Under the pieces are notes generated by a model. It was not told the origin of the DNA, did not search any database, and was given only the letters and a program-made list of their open reading frames with translations. From positions 480,815 through 544,814 of the forward strand of contig NZ_SRLA01000004.1 in the NCBI RefSeq assembly GCF_004745825.1: a stretch of DNA of 64,000 nt, given 5' to 3'. The DNA is from Hymenobacter fodinae. Lineage in GTDB: Bacteria > Bacteroidota > Bacteroidia > Cytophagales > Hymenobacteraceae. The translations under genes were made by a program, and so were the position numbers. Shown here one piece after another: positions 36,420 to 45,173 of the stretch (its first letter is position 1; the number at the start of each line of letters is the position of its first letter).

Positions 36420-37703
36420 CTAAGAAACGGCTGATGCCGTTCGCTGCTGCTGCAGCCGCACCCACGTAATCAGAGGGAATAGCAGTAGTGCAGGCTCAGC
36501 AAAGAACCGCCAGCGGAAGCCTACGAAGAACACTAGGCTCAGCAACCACACGGCTACAAGCGGGGTAAGCAGCAAGGCGTCGCGGCGTTCAAACCGTAGG
36601 CCCTGATAGCGGAAAATAGTGAAGGCCAGGGCTACGAAAAAGGCCAGGTGCACTACCGCCGTAAAGGGGCTCCAGGGAGTGCGGATAGCGTCGGCAATAA
36701 AATTTTCAGGCGAGAAAAACAGTAGGGTCTTGCGCCACCACAACTGTAATTCTTCCGCCGGATGTTCCGTTACCCATTGCCGCGCCAGCCGCGCGCGGGC
36801 CTGACTTTCCTGGTATTGATTGAGCGAATCGAGTTGGGGCACGTATGCCCTTACAAACCGGTCGAAGGGCCCCGTGCGGTCGTCCCAGTCAAACATAAAC
36901 CGGCCCTGCGTCACGGAATTATGCCCCTGGAGCAACTCAAAGCCGGCTTGGTTGCTTAGCGTCCAGGCGCCAAACTGCCGATGGTTTTTCTGCAGAATGG
37001 GAACATGAGCTAGGCCTAGAGCCAGCACTAGGCCTAGACTGAGCTGCCAAGCCATACGCCGGGCCGCAATCCGTTGACGCATCATCAGCCCCAAGAATAC
37101 CACGAATAACATCCCATACACGGCCAACAAATACCCCCGTAGCAAGCACGACAGCACTACTGCGGTGATAATGATGCATGCATCGAGGCCCCTCAGACGC
37201 CGACCTGCTTGCAGGCGCAAAAGCTTGTACACCACTACTATCAGAAGGGGCAGAGCCAGGTTTTCAAACCACCAGAAGCCCCCAACATAGTATATCACGC
37301 CCGGCGACACGGCCCACAGTCCGGCTCCAAGCCAACTGAGCGCGCGGCTAGCTCCAAAGTGGCCTAGGGTGCGCTGCACGTAGAGTGCGCCCAGCAGATA
37401 GCACCCTGCGGCTGCTAAGTAAACCAGAAAGGTGAGATAATGCCGTGGCAGCCCCATCTTGCTCCAGCCCACATACACAAACACCGGAAAGCTGGCGTGA
37501 AAAGAGTCGGGGCGCACTTGCTTCCGCTCAGGGTCGAGGCTGACGTAGCCACGGCCGGCCAAGTAATTGTCGGCAATGCGGGCGTTACGGCGCTCGTCAT
37601 AGTTCATTTCCAGGCCGGGGTTCAGGTGCAGGTTTAGTAGCAGCCGCAAGCCCAACAGCAAGATGGCCACGGGCCAAACAAAACGAGGAATGGTACGCAG
37701 CAC
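36420..37703 (-). CDS. GT39-like membrane glycosyltransferase
   Basis: 427 residues with about 9-10 membrane spans. MLRTIPRFVWPVAILLLGLRLLLNLHLNPGLEMNYDERRNARIADNYLAG: an acidic pair (D35-E36) right after the first span, the usual place of the catalytic Asp/Glu in dolichyl-phosphate-mannose-type transferases (PMT, ArnT). A later WDDRTGPFDRF segment lies in a loop. Probably adds a lipid-linked sugar to an envelope glycan; specificity cannot be read. Confidence 0.65.
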   Translation of the reverse strand: MLRTIPRFVWPVAILLLGLRLLLNLHLNPGLEMNYDERRNARIADNYLAGRGYVSLDPERKQVRPDSFHASFPVFVYVGWSKMGLPRHYLTFLVYLAAAGCYLLGALYVQRTLGHFGASRALSWLGAGLWAVSPGVIYYVGGFWWFENLALPLLIVVVYKLLRLQAGRRLRGLDACIIITAVVLSCLLRGYLLAVYGMLFVVFLGLMMRQRIAARRMAWQLSLGLVLALGLAHVPILQKNHRQFGAWTLSNQAGFELLQGHNSVTQGRFMFDWDDRTGPFDRFVRAYVPQLDSLNQYQESQARARLARQWVTEHPAEELQLWWRKTLLFFSPENFIADAIRTPWSPFTAVVHLAFFVALAFTIFRYQGLRFERRDALLLTPLVAVWLLSLVFFVGFRWRFFAEPALLLFPLITWVRLQQQRTASAVS

Positions 37704-37793
37704 GACCGGAGTAAGTGGTTTGGGAATGAATTGCCGAATTTAGCCGCCTAATCCGGATTACCTTCGGCCCGCGCCTTTCCGCTACGCCTCTTT

Positions 37794-39419
37794 ATGCCCG
37801 CTTCAGCATCTGCCACTTCTGGTTCCCGCGTGCCCACTTCGTTACGTCGTTGGATGGTGGGGGGCTTCTTTGGGCTTTTGGTGCTGCTAGGTCTAGGCCT
37901 CTACCGCAACTACGGGGTAGGCTGGGATGAGCAGATTGACCGCCTGAACGGTATCATCAATGCCAAATACGTGGCTATGCAGCTAGCCCCGGAGCTGGCC
38001 AAGCGTCAGCCCACCTTCGCGGCAATTCCCAATTTATATGGCAGTCAGGATACCGACCACGGGGTGTTTTACCAACTCCCGCTGGTGGTGCTAGAGAAAG
38101 TGGCCCGCGTAGAAGACTCGCGTGACGTATACTTTCTGCGACATTTGGTTGTCTGGCTTACGTGCGTGGCGGGTACCTGGGTAGTGTACCGCTTGGGAGC
38201 GTGGCGTTTCGGTAGTTGGCGCTGGGGCCTTCTCACAGCGGTATTACTGGTACTCTCGCCCCGGATGTTTGCCGAGTCCTTCTACAACTACAAAGACCCC
38301 GTATTTATGGGGTTTTTCGCTTTGGGCATCTATACACTAGTGCGCTGGTTGCGAAAGCCTACTTGGCAAAGAGCCCTGTCACACGCGCTGGCTACCGGCG
38401 CCGCTATTGATGTGCGCACTATGGGAGTGCTGCTAGTGCCTCTAACGCTAGGGTTTGCTGTAGTAGAGTTGTGGCAGCGTCCTGATGTCCGGCGGCCTCT
38501 GCTGCTTTCTGGCTTGCTCTATCTGCCCCTAACGGCAGCCGTAGTTGTACTGGGCTGGCCCTACCTCTGGGAAAACCCCGTAGGCCACTTTCTGGAGGTG
38601 TTTCAAAGCTTCAGCCGCTACCGCACCGATATGCTGACGGTGTACCTCGGCCAGGAGATATCGGTGCGAGAGCTGCCCTGGCACTATGTACCCGTGTGGC
38701 TGTTTGTTACCACGCCTGTACTCTATTCGGTGTTGTTTGTGCTAGGCCTGGTGGGAGTATATTGGGCTGCGCGGCGCCCATTTGCTTGGCTGAGCACTAC
38801 TTGGGGGCGCCTCGATTTACTACTGGTAACTTGGTGCCTCGGTCCGGTGGTGGCAATCATTGTGCTGAACTCCGTGATTTACGACGGGTGGCGACACTTG
38901 TATTTCATCTACCCAGCGTTTCTGCTGCTGGCGGTCCGGGCCCTGCACACGCTATGGTATGCTTGGCGTTCAGCTACTAGTTCTGCTGGGCTAGTGGCGG
39001 GGTGGCTCGGCCTAGGCCTGTTTGTAGCCAGCCTAGCCACCGTGGCCTACCGCATGGTACAAGACCACCCTTACCAGAACATGTATTTCAGTTTGCCTGG
39101 TGCCACCGCGGGGCGCTTGTTTGAGCGCGACTACTGGGCGCTGTCTGGCCGCGAGGGTGTTGAGTGGATTCTGGCGCATGATACCGCACCTCAGGTGGCC
39201 GTGGGCACGGATGCCCGTAGCCGGCTGGTGCTGCATAATGCGCAGCTGCTGTTACCCCCGGCTGAGCGGGCACGCCTGCGCATGGTGCCGCCCGAACAGG
39301 CTACTTACTTCCTGACGACGTACCGGTGGCATCCGGGCCCTTATCCCGCCTATGGCAAGCCTCTGTATGAGCGCCAGGTAAACGGGGTTACTATCTTATC
39401 TATTTTCCGGCTTCGCTGA
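37794..39419 (+). CDS. GT39-like membrane glycosyltransferase, paralog A
   Basis: 541 residues, about 10-12 spans. After the first span (MVGGFFGLLVLLGLGLYR) comes NYGVGWDEQIDRLNGIINAKYV; the conserved WDE is the catalytic-type Asp/Glu pair of GT39/GT83-like enzymes. Soluble C-terminal part with ALFERDYW (LFERDYWALSGREGVEWIL). Strongly similar to the gene downstream, so a tandem duplication. Ends 7 nt before it. Confidence 0.75.
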   Translation: MPASASATSGSRVPTSLRRWMVGGFFGLLVLLGLGLYRNYGVGWDEQIDRLNGIINAKYVAMQLAPELAKRQPTFAAIPNLYGSQDTDHGVFYQLPLVVLEKVARVEDSRDVYFLRHLVVWLTCVAGTWVVYRLGAWRFGSWRWGLLTAVLLVLSPRMFAESFYNYKDPVFMGFFALGIYTLVRWLRKPTWQRALSHALATGAAIDVRTMGVLLVPLTLGFAVVELWQRPDVRRPLLLSGLLYLPLTAAVVVLGWPYLWENPVGHFLEVFQSFSRYRTDMLTVYLGQEISVRELPWHYVPVWLFVTTPVLYSVLFVLGLVGVYWAARRPFAWLSTTWGRLDLLLVTWCLGPVVAIIVLNSVIYDGWRHLYFIYPAFLLLAVRALHTLWYAWRSATSSAGLVAGWLGLGLFVASLATVAYRMVQDHPYQNMYFSLPGATAGRLFERDYWALSGREGVEWILAHDTAPQVAVGTDARSRLVLHNAQLLLPPAERARLRMVPPEQATYFLTTYRWHPGPYPAYGKPLYERQVNGVTILSIFRLR

Positions 39420-39426
39420 GTACTCT

Positions 39427-41046
39427 ATGCTAGCAGATTGGTTATCGGCTACTTCTATCCCTGGCCGACGCTGGGTGGTAGGCACTTTCTTTGGCCTATT
39501 GGTGCTGCTAGGCCTAGCCTTGCACCGCGATTATGGTGTATCGTGGGATGAGCCCACCGACCACCTCAACGGCCTGGTGAACGTTAAATACATTGTCGGT
39601 CTTATTGCTCCCGAAAAAGTCAGCCAAGAGCCATCTGCCCATCTGATTCCGCCCCTGCAAGGTTACCGCGACAACGACCACGGTGTTATTTTTGAGATAC
39701 CAGTGGCGGCGCTCAGCTATGTGTTTACCCATAACGATTCGCAGGCCTTTTACTACATGCGGCACCTGCTGATCTTCGGCACATTTGTGTTGGCCGTGTG
39801 GGGCATCTATGAGATAGGTCGCATTCGGTTTGCCGATTGGCGCTGGGGGCTACTGGCTGCGCTACTGCTGGTACTTTCGCCCCGACTCTTTGCCGAGGCC
39901 TTCTTCAACGGCAAGGATGTTCTCTTCATGGGCCTCTTCACCCTAGGCATGGCCACGCTGGTCCGCCTGCACGATAGGCCCAGCACATGGCGAGCCGTGC
40001 TCCATGGCCTGGCTATCGGGCTGGCAATTGATGCGCGCATTTTAGGCAGCCTGCTGATTCCGTTTACAGTGGTGCTTATGTTACTAGAGTGGCCTAGGCT
40101 TGCCACTCCCGAGCGCCGGCGGCGGCTGGGCTTATTAGCTATCATGCTGGCAGTGGCCATCATCACGACTATAGTGGGCTGGCCCTACCTCTGGGAAAAT
40201 CCGCTCGGCAATTTTGTGGCGGCCTTCCGCAACATGAGCCACTACCCCTGGACCTTCACCAACTATTACCTAGGTCAGTACTATAAAGCATCGGCCATAC
40301 CATGGCACTACGCTCCCGTCTGGATGCTCGTAACAACTCCCATCCCGTACGTGCTTGCGGCGCTGGTAGGCCTGGTAGTAGTAGTGGTGCAAGTTGTGCG
40401 GGCGGGTTGGCGTGGCTTGCTAGAAAGGGATCTACGGCTAGACCTGTTGCTGGCGGGCTGGTTACTAGGCCCTTTGCTTTTGATTATAGCTCTGCACTCG
40501 GCCCTCTACGACTCGTGGCGGCATGTATATTTTGTATATCCAGCCCTGGTACTGCTGGCCGTGCGGGGGGCCGTAGCATTAGCCACAGTAGGCCGCCGGC
40601 GCCTGCGCTGGGCGGTACTGACCTTGGCCGTTTTAGGGGTCCTCGAGACGGCGCACACGGCCATCCGGATGGTGCGCATGCATCCTTACCAGAATCTTTA
40701 CTTCAGCTTCCTGTCGGCGCCGGTTGTGGAGGCGCTGTTTGAGCGAGACTATTGGGGCTTAACCTTCCGGCATGGCTTAGAGTGGATGCTCCAGCACCAG
40801 CCCCAAGGACCTATTCGGGTATATGTTCGGTGGCCTTGGTACAACCCACTTTACAACAACAGCCTCATCCTCAAACCTGAGCAAGCCCAACGAATCAAGT
40901 ACGTGCCGCTGGAGCAAGCCGATTACTTTATGACCGCTTACCGGTGGCACCCCCAAACCTACGCCGATAGCATGGGCACGGAGGTGCATACGCTTCGTAC
41001 GGAAGGCATCAAGATCCTCTCCATCTTTCGGCGGCCCACCAAGTAG
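39427..41046 (+). CDS. GT39-like membrane glycosyltransferase, paralog B
   Basis: 539 residues. Same layout as the preceding gene: VVGTFFGLLVLLGLALHRDYGVSWDEPTDHLNGLVNVKYIV, the WDE pair, then FYMRHLLIFGT, ...LLVLSPRLFAEAFFNGKD..., and ALFERDYWGLTFRHGLEWML. The region of best identity is the first 130 residues and the FERDYW block. Probably transfers a sugar or lipid group in envelope synthesis; substrate unknown. Immediate neighbour suggests an operon. Confidence 0.75.
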   Translation: MLADWLSATSIPGRRWVVGTFFGLLVLLGLALHRDYGVSWDEPTDHLNGLVNVKYIVGLIAPEKVSQEPSAHLIPPLQGYRDNDHGVIFEIPVAALSYVFTHNDSQAFYYMRHLLIFGTFVLAVWGIYEIGRIRFADWRWGLLAALLLVLSPRLFAEAFFNGKDVLFMGLFTLGMATLVRLHDRPSTWRAVLHGLAIGLAIDARILGSLLIPFTVVLMLLEWPRLATPERRRRLGLLAIMLAVAIITTIVGWPYLWENPLGNFVAAFRNMSHYPWTFTNYYLGQYYKASAIPWHYAPVWMLVTTPIPYVLAALVGLVVVVVQVVRAGWRGLLERDLRLDLLLAGWLLGPLLLIIALHSALYDSWRHVYFVYPALVLLAVRGAVALATVGRRRLRWAVLTLAVLGVLETAHTAIRMVRMHPYQNLYFSFLSAPVVEALFERDYWGLTFRHGLEWMLQHQPQGPIRVYVRWPWYNPLYNNSLILKPEQAQRIKYVPLEQADYFMTAYRWHPQTYADSMGTEVHTLRTEGIKILSIFRRPTK

Positions 41047-41117
41047 GCCACATATTGCCTCCGGAACCTGTTTCTTTGCGGCTTGCGCGTGCCACGTTTT
41101 TCTCGCGCCCCTCCCCT

Positions 41118-42293
41118 ATGCCACTACTCGAAGTCACTACTCCTGCCCTGCGCCGTCAGTTCCTTGATTTACCGGCGCGCATCTACCAGAATCACCCGAA
41201 CTGGATTTCTCCCCTCGACCACGATATTGAAGCGGTTTTCGACCCCAAACGCAACCATAACTTTACGCATGGCGAAGCAATTCGCTGGGTTCTGACCAGC
41301 CCTACCTCGGGGGAAGTTATTGGGCGAGTAGCTGCATTTATCAACCACGAAACTCCACAAACCGACCCAACGCTTCCGGTAGGTGGCCTAGGCTTTTTCG
41401 AGTGCATCGATGACCAAGCTGCGGCCAATGAGCTTTTCGACGCGGCCCGACAGTGGCTCGGCCAGCGGGGCCTAGCCGCCATGGATGGCCCCATCAACTT
41501 CGGCGAGCGGGACCGGTTCTGGGGACTGCTGGTCTCGGGCTTTACCGAGCCGAACTACGGCATGTTTTACCATCCGCCGTACTACCAGCAGTTGTTTGAG
41601 ACGTATGGCTTTGAGGTGTTCTTCAAGCAATATACCTGCTACCGCGAGGTAGCCACTCATCTGCACCCTACCTTTAGCCGTGCCTTCGAAAAGTACGCGC
41701 AGCAGTACCCTACCTTCCGGTTTGAGCACGCTAATAAGCGCGACGCTGAAAAGCTAGCCCGCGACTTTCACCATGTCTATAATCTAGCCTGGGCCAATCA
41801 CAGTGGCGTAAACCCCATGCCCCTGGAGAAGGCTCGGGAGCTGGTGAAGGAGATGAAGCCGGTGCTGGATGAGCGCCTGCTCTGGTTTGCCTACCACCAA
41901 GACGAGCCCGTTGCGTTCTTCGTGAGCCTGCCCGAACTCAACCAGATTTTCAAGCACGTGGGGCGCAACTTCAACCTGTGGGGCAAGCTCCGCTTCCTAT
42001 GGGAGAAGCGTAAGTACATGCAGCGCACCGATAAAAAGCTCTTCGGGGTGATTTTTGGGGTGGTACCGGAGTGGCAGGGTAAGGGCATCGAGTCGGCGCT
42101 GATGGTGCACGCCCGCGCTGAATTTATGCGTGCCGGCTACTCCGAGATTGAGATGAACTGGATCGGCGACTTCAACCCGCGTATGCTGGCCCTAACCCGC
42201 TCTATTGGTGCCCGCATCTATAAAACCCACGTCACCTACCGCTTCCTCTTCGACCGCACCCGGCCCTTCGAGCGCAGCCCAATTATCCGGTAA
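41118..42293 (+). CDS. N-acyl/acetyltransferase-like protein (GNAT fold)
   Basis: 391 residues from MPLLEVTTPALRRQF (the frame opens at a TTG earlier, at 41055, but that start is unlikely). Two GNAT-like halves: the second has LWFAYHQDEPVAFFVSLPELNQIFK and GVIFGVVPEWQGKGIESALMVHARAEFMRAGYSEIEMNWIGDFNPRMLALTRSIGARIYKTHVTYRFLFDR, the V...Q.(R/K)G......A motif A for CoA binding and the later N.....(a)..iGa. Related YghO-type proteins occur near lipid enzymes. Substrate unknown. Confidence 0.7.
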   Translation: MPLLEVTTPALRRQFLDLPARIYQNHPNWISPLDHDIEAVFDPKRNHNFTHGEAIRWVLTSPTSGEVIGRVAAFINHETPQTDPTLPVGGLGFFECIDDQAAANELFDAARQWLGQRGLAAMDGPINFGERDRFWGLLVSGFTEPNYGMFYHPPYYQQLFETYGFEVFFKQYTCYREVATHLHPTFSRAFEKYAQQYPTFRFEHANKRDAEKLARDFHHVYNLAWANHSGVNPMPLEKARELVKEMKPVLDERLLWFAYHQDEPVAFFVSLPELNQIFKHVGRNFNLWGKLRFLWEKRKYMQRTDKKLFGVIFGVVPEWQGKGIESALMVHARAEFMRAGYSEIEMNWIGDFNPRMLALTRSIGARIYKTHVTYRFLFDRTRPFERSPIIR

Positions 42294-42303
42294 AATAGTA
42301 CGT

Positions 42304-42342
42304 GGGGCGGGGCTGCCTTGGTGGCCTAGGCAGCCCCGCCCC
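42304..42342. terminator. terminator between convergent genes
   Basis: 15-bp perfect stem 42304-42318 with 42328-42342, loop of 9 nt that contains GTGGCCT; followed by an AT-rich run ATTTATTTTTT on the plus strand. Confidence 0.8.
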
Positions 42343-42345
42343 CAT

Positions 42346-42951
42346 TTATTTTTTGGCTAGTTCACGGAAGGCATTGTGCAACTCTAGCGCCTGCGGAATG
42401 AGTAAGTGAGCGTCGTCGTTGTACACCACATGATCGGCGCGCTGTATCTTTTCTTCCTCGCTCATCTGCTTACCGATGATATTCTGGATGTCGTCGGCGG
42501 TACGGTGCGGGTCGCGGGTTTGGATGCGGGCCTGCCGCACCGCCACGGGCGCAAATACCGTGATTATTTGATCGAGCTGCTGATAAGCTCCCGATTCGTA
42601 CAGTAAGGCGGCTTCTTTGAGAATGTAGGCGTGCCCTTCAGTTTGCCGGGCGCTAAGCCATTGAGCAAAATCACGACCTACGGCGGGGTGCACTAGGGCA
42701 TTGAGCCGCGCCAGTTGTGCCGGATCGGTAAAGGCGACACGGGCTAGATAGGTGCGGTTGAGGTGGCCTAGCGCATCAAATGACTCGGGGCCAAAAGCTG
42801 CTAACAGCTCATCGCGCAGTCGCGTATCATTGGTCATTACCCATTTCGCGCGGGTATCAGAGTCATACACCGGCGCCCCAAGCGCGGCAAACAGCCGACA
42901 CACTACACTTTTCCCAGAGCCTATTCCGCCCGTAATTCCAATTTTCAGCAT
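42346..42951 (-). CDS. coaE: dephospho-CoA kinase
   Basis: 201 residues from MLKIGITGGIGSGKSVVCRLF. P-loop GGIGSGKS (about residues 8-15), then VYDSDTRAKWVM (DSD motif), LARLNALVHPAVGRDF (H-P), and LKEAALLYESGAYQQLDQIITVFAPVAVRQARIQTRD with Arg residues. Phosphorylates the 3'-OH of dephospho-CoA, the last CoA step. A longer frame to 43011 exists, but the P-loop at the start fixes the ATG at 42951. Last gene of the nusB-yajC-ybbR run. Confidence 0.95.
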   Translation of the reverse strand: MLKIGITGGIGSGKSVVCRLFAALGAPVYDSDTRAKWVMTNDTRLRDELLAAFGPESFDALGHLNRTYLARVAFTDPAQLARLNALVHPAVGRDFAQWLSARQTEGHAYILKEAALLYESGAYQQLDQIITVFAPVAVRQARIQTRDPHRTADDIQNIIGKQMSEEEKIQRADHVVYNDDAHLLIPQALELHNAFRELAKK

Positions 42952-43062
42952 GTGTGCAGTAATGATCCGGGCCGTACGCGGCGGTGATGTTGATTGGTTA
43001 TCCAACACCACCCTTTACGCAGACCCTCTAGGCCAGTGATGCACCCTTTCTAGCAGGGCAGC

Positions 43063-44025
43063 TTATTTTTTTACGGTTACCCGCACCCCGGGCGTCAGGA
43101 CTTGGCCACCCCGCGCCGCTGCGGGCCGTTGCGACAGAAAAGGCCGCAGGCTAGAGTCGGCGTTGATGAATTGCCCGTAGTGCAGCTGCACGTGCACATC
43201 TGCGCGCCGCAGGCTAGCGGTATCCTCCGGAAAGCACTGCAACTGCACCTGCACTAAAGCCGGACTTAGCTGATACGTTCGCCCCGTGGGCGCATCCATT
43301 AGCTCGGGCACTACTTGCAAGGGTACCGTTACCAGTGGGCGGTGCTGCAGCCGTACCCGTACATCCTGCACGTTGGGCACCACCAAGTCAGGCCCCCCAA
43401 TAGGCACCCGAATATCGCCGGTAGTGCTGCCTGCTGGTGCCTGGGGTAAGTGTACTGGGTAAGGGTTTGGGAGCGTGTTTACCTTACCGGCGGGTCCGCG
43501 GAAAAGAATTGATTTCGGGCTAAAGCTCGCCGCGTACGGCAAAGCCGAGCCATCGGTGGCCGGGCTCAGGGCCAGCGGCAGCCGTCGGCTCACCAGCCGG
43601 TCAAATTGTATCCAGAGGGTATCGGTGAGCAGATAGTTGAACTGCAGCCCTTCCATGGCCTGCTGCAACGCCGGGCGCAGGCTCCGGGCCGTAACGTAGC
43701 GGGTACTGGGCAGCGCGGGTAGCAGCATTTCCGCCGGCTTCACCTCTAGGGGTAGGCTACGTCGCAGCAATTTCCAACCGCGGCCCGTCACGTTCACGGC
43801 TACTTCGGTGGGCAGAGGCTGCACGGGCACAAACTGCGCTTGGTTGTAGCGCCACGCCACAGGATACGTAATGCGGGTAGTGTACGTCTTATTAAGCGCC
43901 CGCAAAACCCAGAAGGTACTGGCGGCCAGAAAGCACGCCAGCACCGCCCGCCAATAACTCCACTCCTGCCCCACAAAAGGGCTCAGAAACCAACGGAGCA
44001 TACGAAACGGGCGGGCAGGCGGCAT
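43063..44025 (-). CDS. YbbR-like protein
   Basis: 320 residues with one N-terminal membrane span (about residues 26-44) and then four or more beta-rich YbbR-type repeats outside the membrane (V.....V.V.V.GRGW..LRR...; ...FSPKSILFRGPAGKVNTL...). YbbR (CdaR) regulates diadenylate cyclase in Firmicutes; in Bacteroidota the gene lies between yajC and coaE, as here. Function inferred only by family. Confidence 0.8.
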   Translation of the reverse strand: MPPARPFRMLRWFLSPFVGQEWSYWRAVLACFLAASTFWVLRALNKTYTTRITYPVAWRYNQAQFVPVQPLPTEVAVNVTGRGWKLLRRSLPLEVKPAEMLLPALPSTRYVTARSLRPALQQAMEGLQFNYLLTDTLWIQFDRLVSRRLPLALSPATDGSALPYAASFSPKSILFRGPAGKVNTLPNPYPVHLPQAPAGSTTGDIRVPIGGPDLVVPNVQDVRVRLQHRPLVTVPLQVVPELMDAPTGRTYQLSPALVQVQLQCFPEDTASLRRADVHVQLHYGQFINADSSLRPFLSQRPAAARGGQVLTPGVRVTVKK

Positions 44026-44038
44026 ACACTAGGCGAGG

Positions 44039-44371
44039 TTACGTGGTAGCAGTTGGGGTGGCGGCTACGGCTGCTTTGCCGGCAGCTTCACGAGCAATAG
44101 CGGTGCGGTCGAACTTCAGGCGCACACCTTTGTCTACTTCCACAATCACCGTATCCTCGTTTACTTCCAGCACTTTGCCGTGTAGGCCACCAATGGTTAC
44201 TACGTTGCTGCCCTTCACAATAGATGCACGAAATTTCTTCGCATCAGCAGCCCGCTTTTGCTGGGGCCGGATCATGAAGAAATATACCACCACGGCAATA
44301 GCAATGGGGAATAACAACGAGGTAAGGCTCTCACCGGAGGCACCAGCTTGCAAAAGAAGGGTCGAAAACAT
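44039..44371 (-). CDS. yajC: preprotein translocase subunit YajC
   Basis: 110 residues. One membrane helix (FPIAIAVVVYFFMIRPQQKR, about 22-41, with the diagnostic YFFMIRPQQKR), then GSNVVTIGGLHGKVLEVNEDTVIVEVDKGVRLKFDRTAIA, the conserved YajC C-terminal part. Works with SecDF at the Sec translocon. Confidence 0.97.
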   Translation of the reverse strand: MFSTLLLQAGASGESLTSLLFPIAIAVVVYFFMIRPQQKRAADAKKFRASIVKGSNVVTIGGLHGKVLEVNEDTVIVEVDKGVRLKFDRTAIAREAAGKAAVAATPTATT

Positions 44372-44423
44372 GCTGTAAAGTAAAAAGAAGCGGGTAGCTC
44401 CGCGTATAAGATGAAAACAAAAA

Positions 44424-44528
44424 CGCCTGCCGGTGCGGGTGGCCTAGTAGCTTTTCGGTAGGGTGGGTACCGAACTAGTACCCGGTTGCTCTACCGCAGA
44501 ACTGCTAGGCCACCCGCACCGGCAGGCG
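44424..44528. repeat. long stem-loop between yajC and the DUF1573 gene
   Basis: Two 24-nt arms are exactly complementary (44424-44447 and 44505-44528). Inside, CGGTAG (44456-44461) pairs with CTACCG (44491-44496) and GGGTAC (44465-44470) with GTACCC (44478-44483). The arms carry GTGGCCTAG/CTAGGCCAC. Most stable structure I saw in the window. It may end the DUF1573 transcript or attenuate reading into yajC; no T run follows. Confidence 0.85.
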
Positions 44529-44541
44529 TACTGCTAGGCCA

Positions 44542-45063
44542 CTACTGACGTACGGGGCCGGCAGCGCCGTCAGACAGTACGTTGGCTTTGATAACCACTT
44601 TGGTGATGTTGGGCTGGGTGTTTGCCTGAATGGCTACCTCCTTGTTCTGAATGCCCATTTTGCCGTGGCTGTCAAACTGCACGTCGATGGTGCCTTTCCC
44701 ACCGGGTGCAATGGGCTCCTTGGTCCAGTTAGGCGTGGTGCAACCGCACGAAGCCGTAGCATTTTCAATCAGCAGCGGCGACTTGCCGGTGTTGGTGAAC
44801 TCGAACGTGTGCTTTACAACCGAACCGGGCTGAATATCGCCGAAGTCGTGCTCCGCTACGGCGAAGTTCATTACGGGAGCGTTCGGGTTAGGAGCCGCCG
44901 TTTCGTTGGTTACGTTGGGGTTGTCAACTACAGGGTTGGCAGCGGCTTCGTTAGCGGCGGCGTTCATGCCGGTTGCGCCTACTTCGGCCGTCTTTTCGTT
45001 GTTGCAAGCTCCCAGCAGCAGGGCGCTAGAAAACAGGAAAGCAGAAAACAGATTGCGTTTCAT
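44542..45063 (-). CDS. DUF1573 lipoprotein
   Basis: 173 residues. Lipoprotein signal MKRNLFSAFLFSSALLLGAC (Cys20). After an Asn/Ala/Pro-rich linker comes the DUF1573 domain: FAVAEHDFGDIQPGSVVKHTFEFTNTGKSPLLIENATASCGCTTPNWTKEPIAPGGKGTIDVQFD, an immunoglobulin-like fold with the hallmark ASCGCT. Cell-surface or periplasmic; function unknown. Typical neighbour of yajC in Bacteroidota. Confidence 0.9.
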   Translation of the reverse strand: MKRNLFSAFLFSSALLLGACNNEKTAEVGATGMNAAANEAAANPVVDNPNVTNETAAPNPNAPVMNFAVAEHDFGDIQPGSVVKHTFEFTNTGKSPLLIENATASCGCTTPNWTKEPIAPGGKGTIDVQFDSHGKMGIQNKEVAIQANTQPNITKVVIKANVLSDGAAGPVRQ

Positions 45064-45173
45064 ATGCAGAAAGGAAAGGCAGTTAGTTGCCTTCAGAAGA
45101 ATAAAGATACTAATCAGTTATGAGTTGCGGGTTGCCAAGGTGGTACTTCCTGGCTACCCGCAACTCATGCTGC

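Noticed and set aside
41055..41117. TTG start for the acyltransferase
   Set aside because: The extension has no family-like sequence and overlaps a TTTCTTTG promoter-like box; ATG at 41118 preferred.
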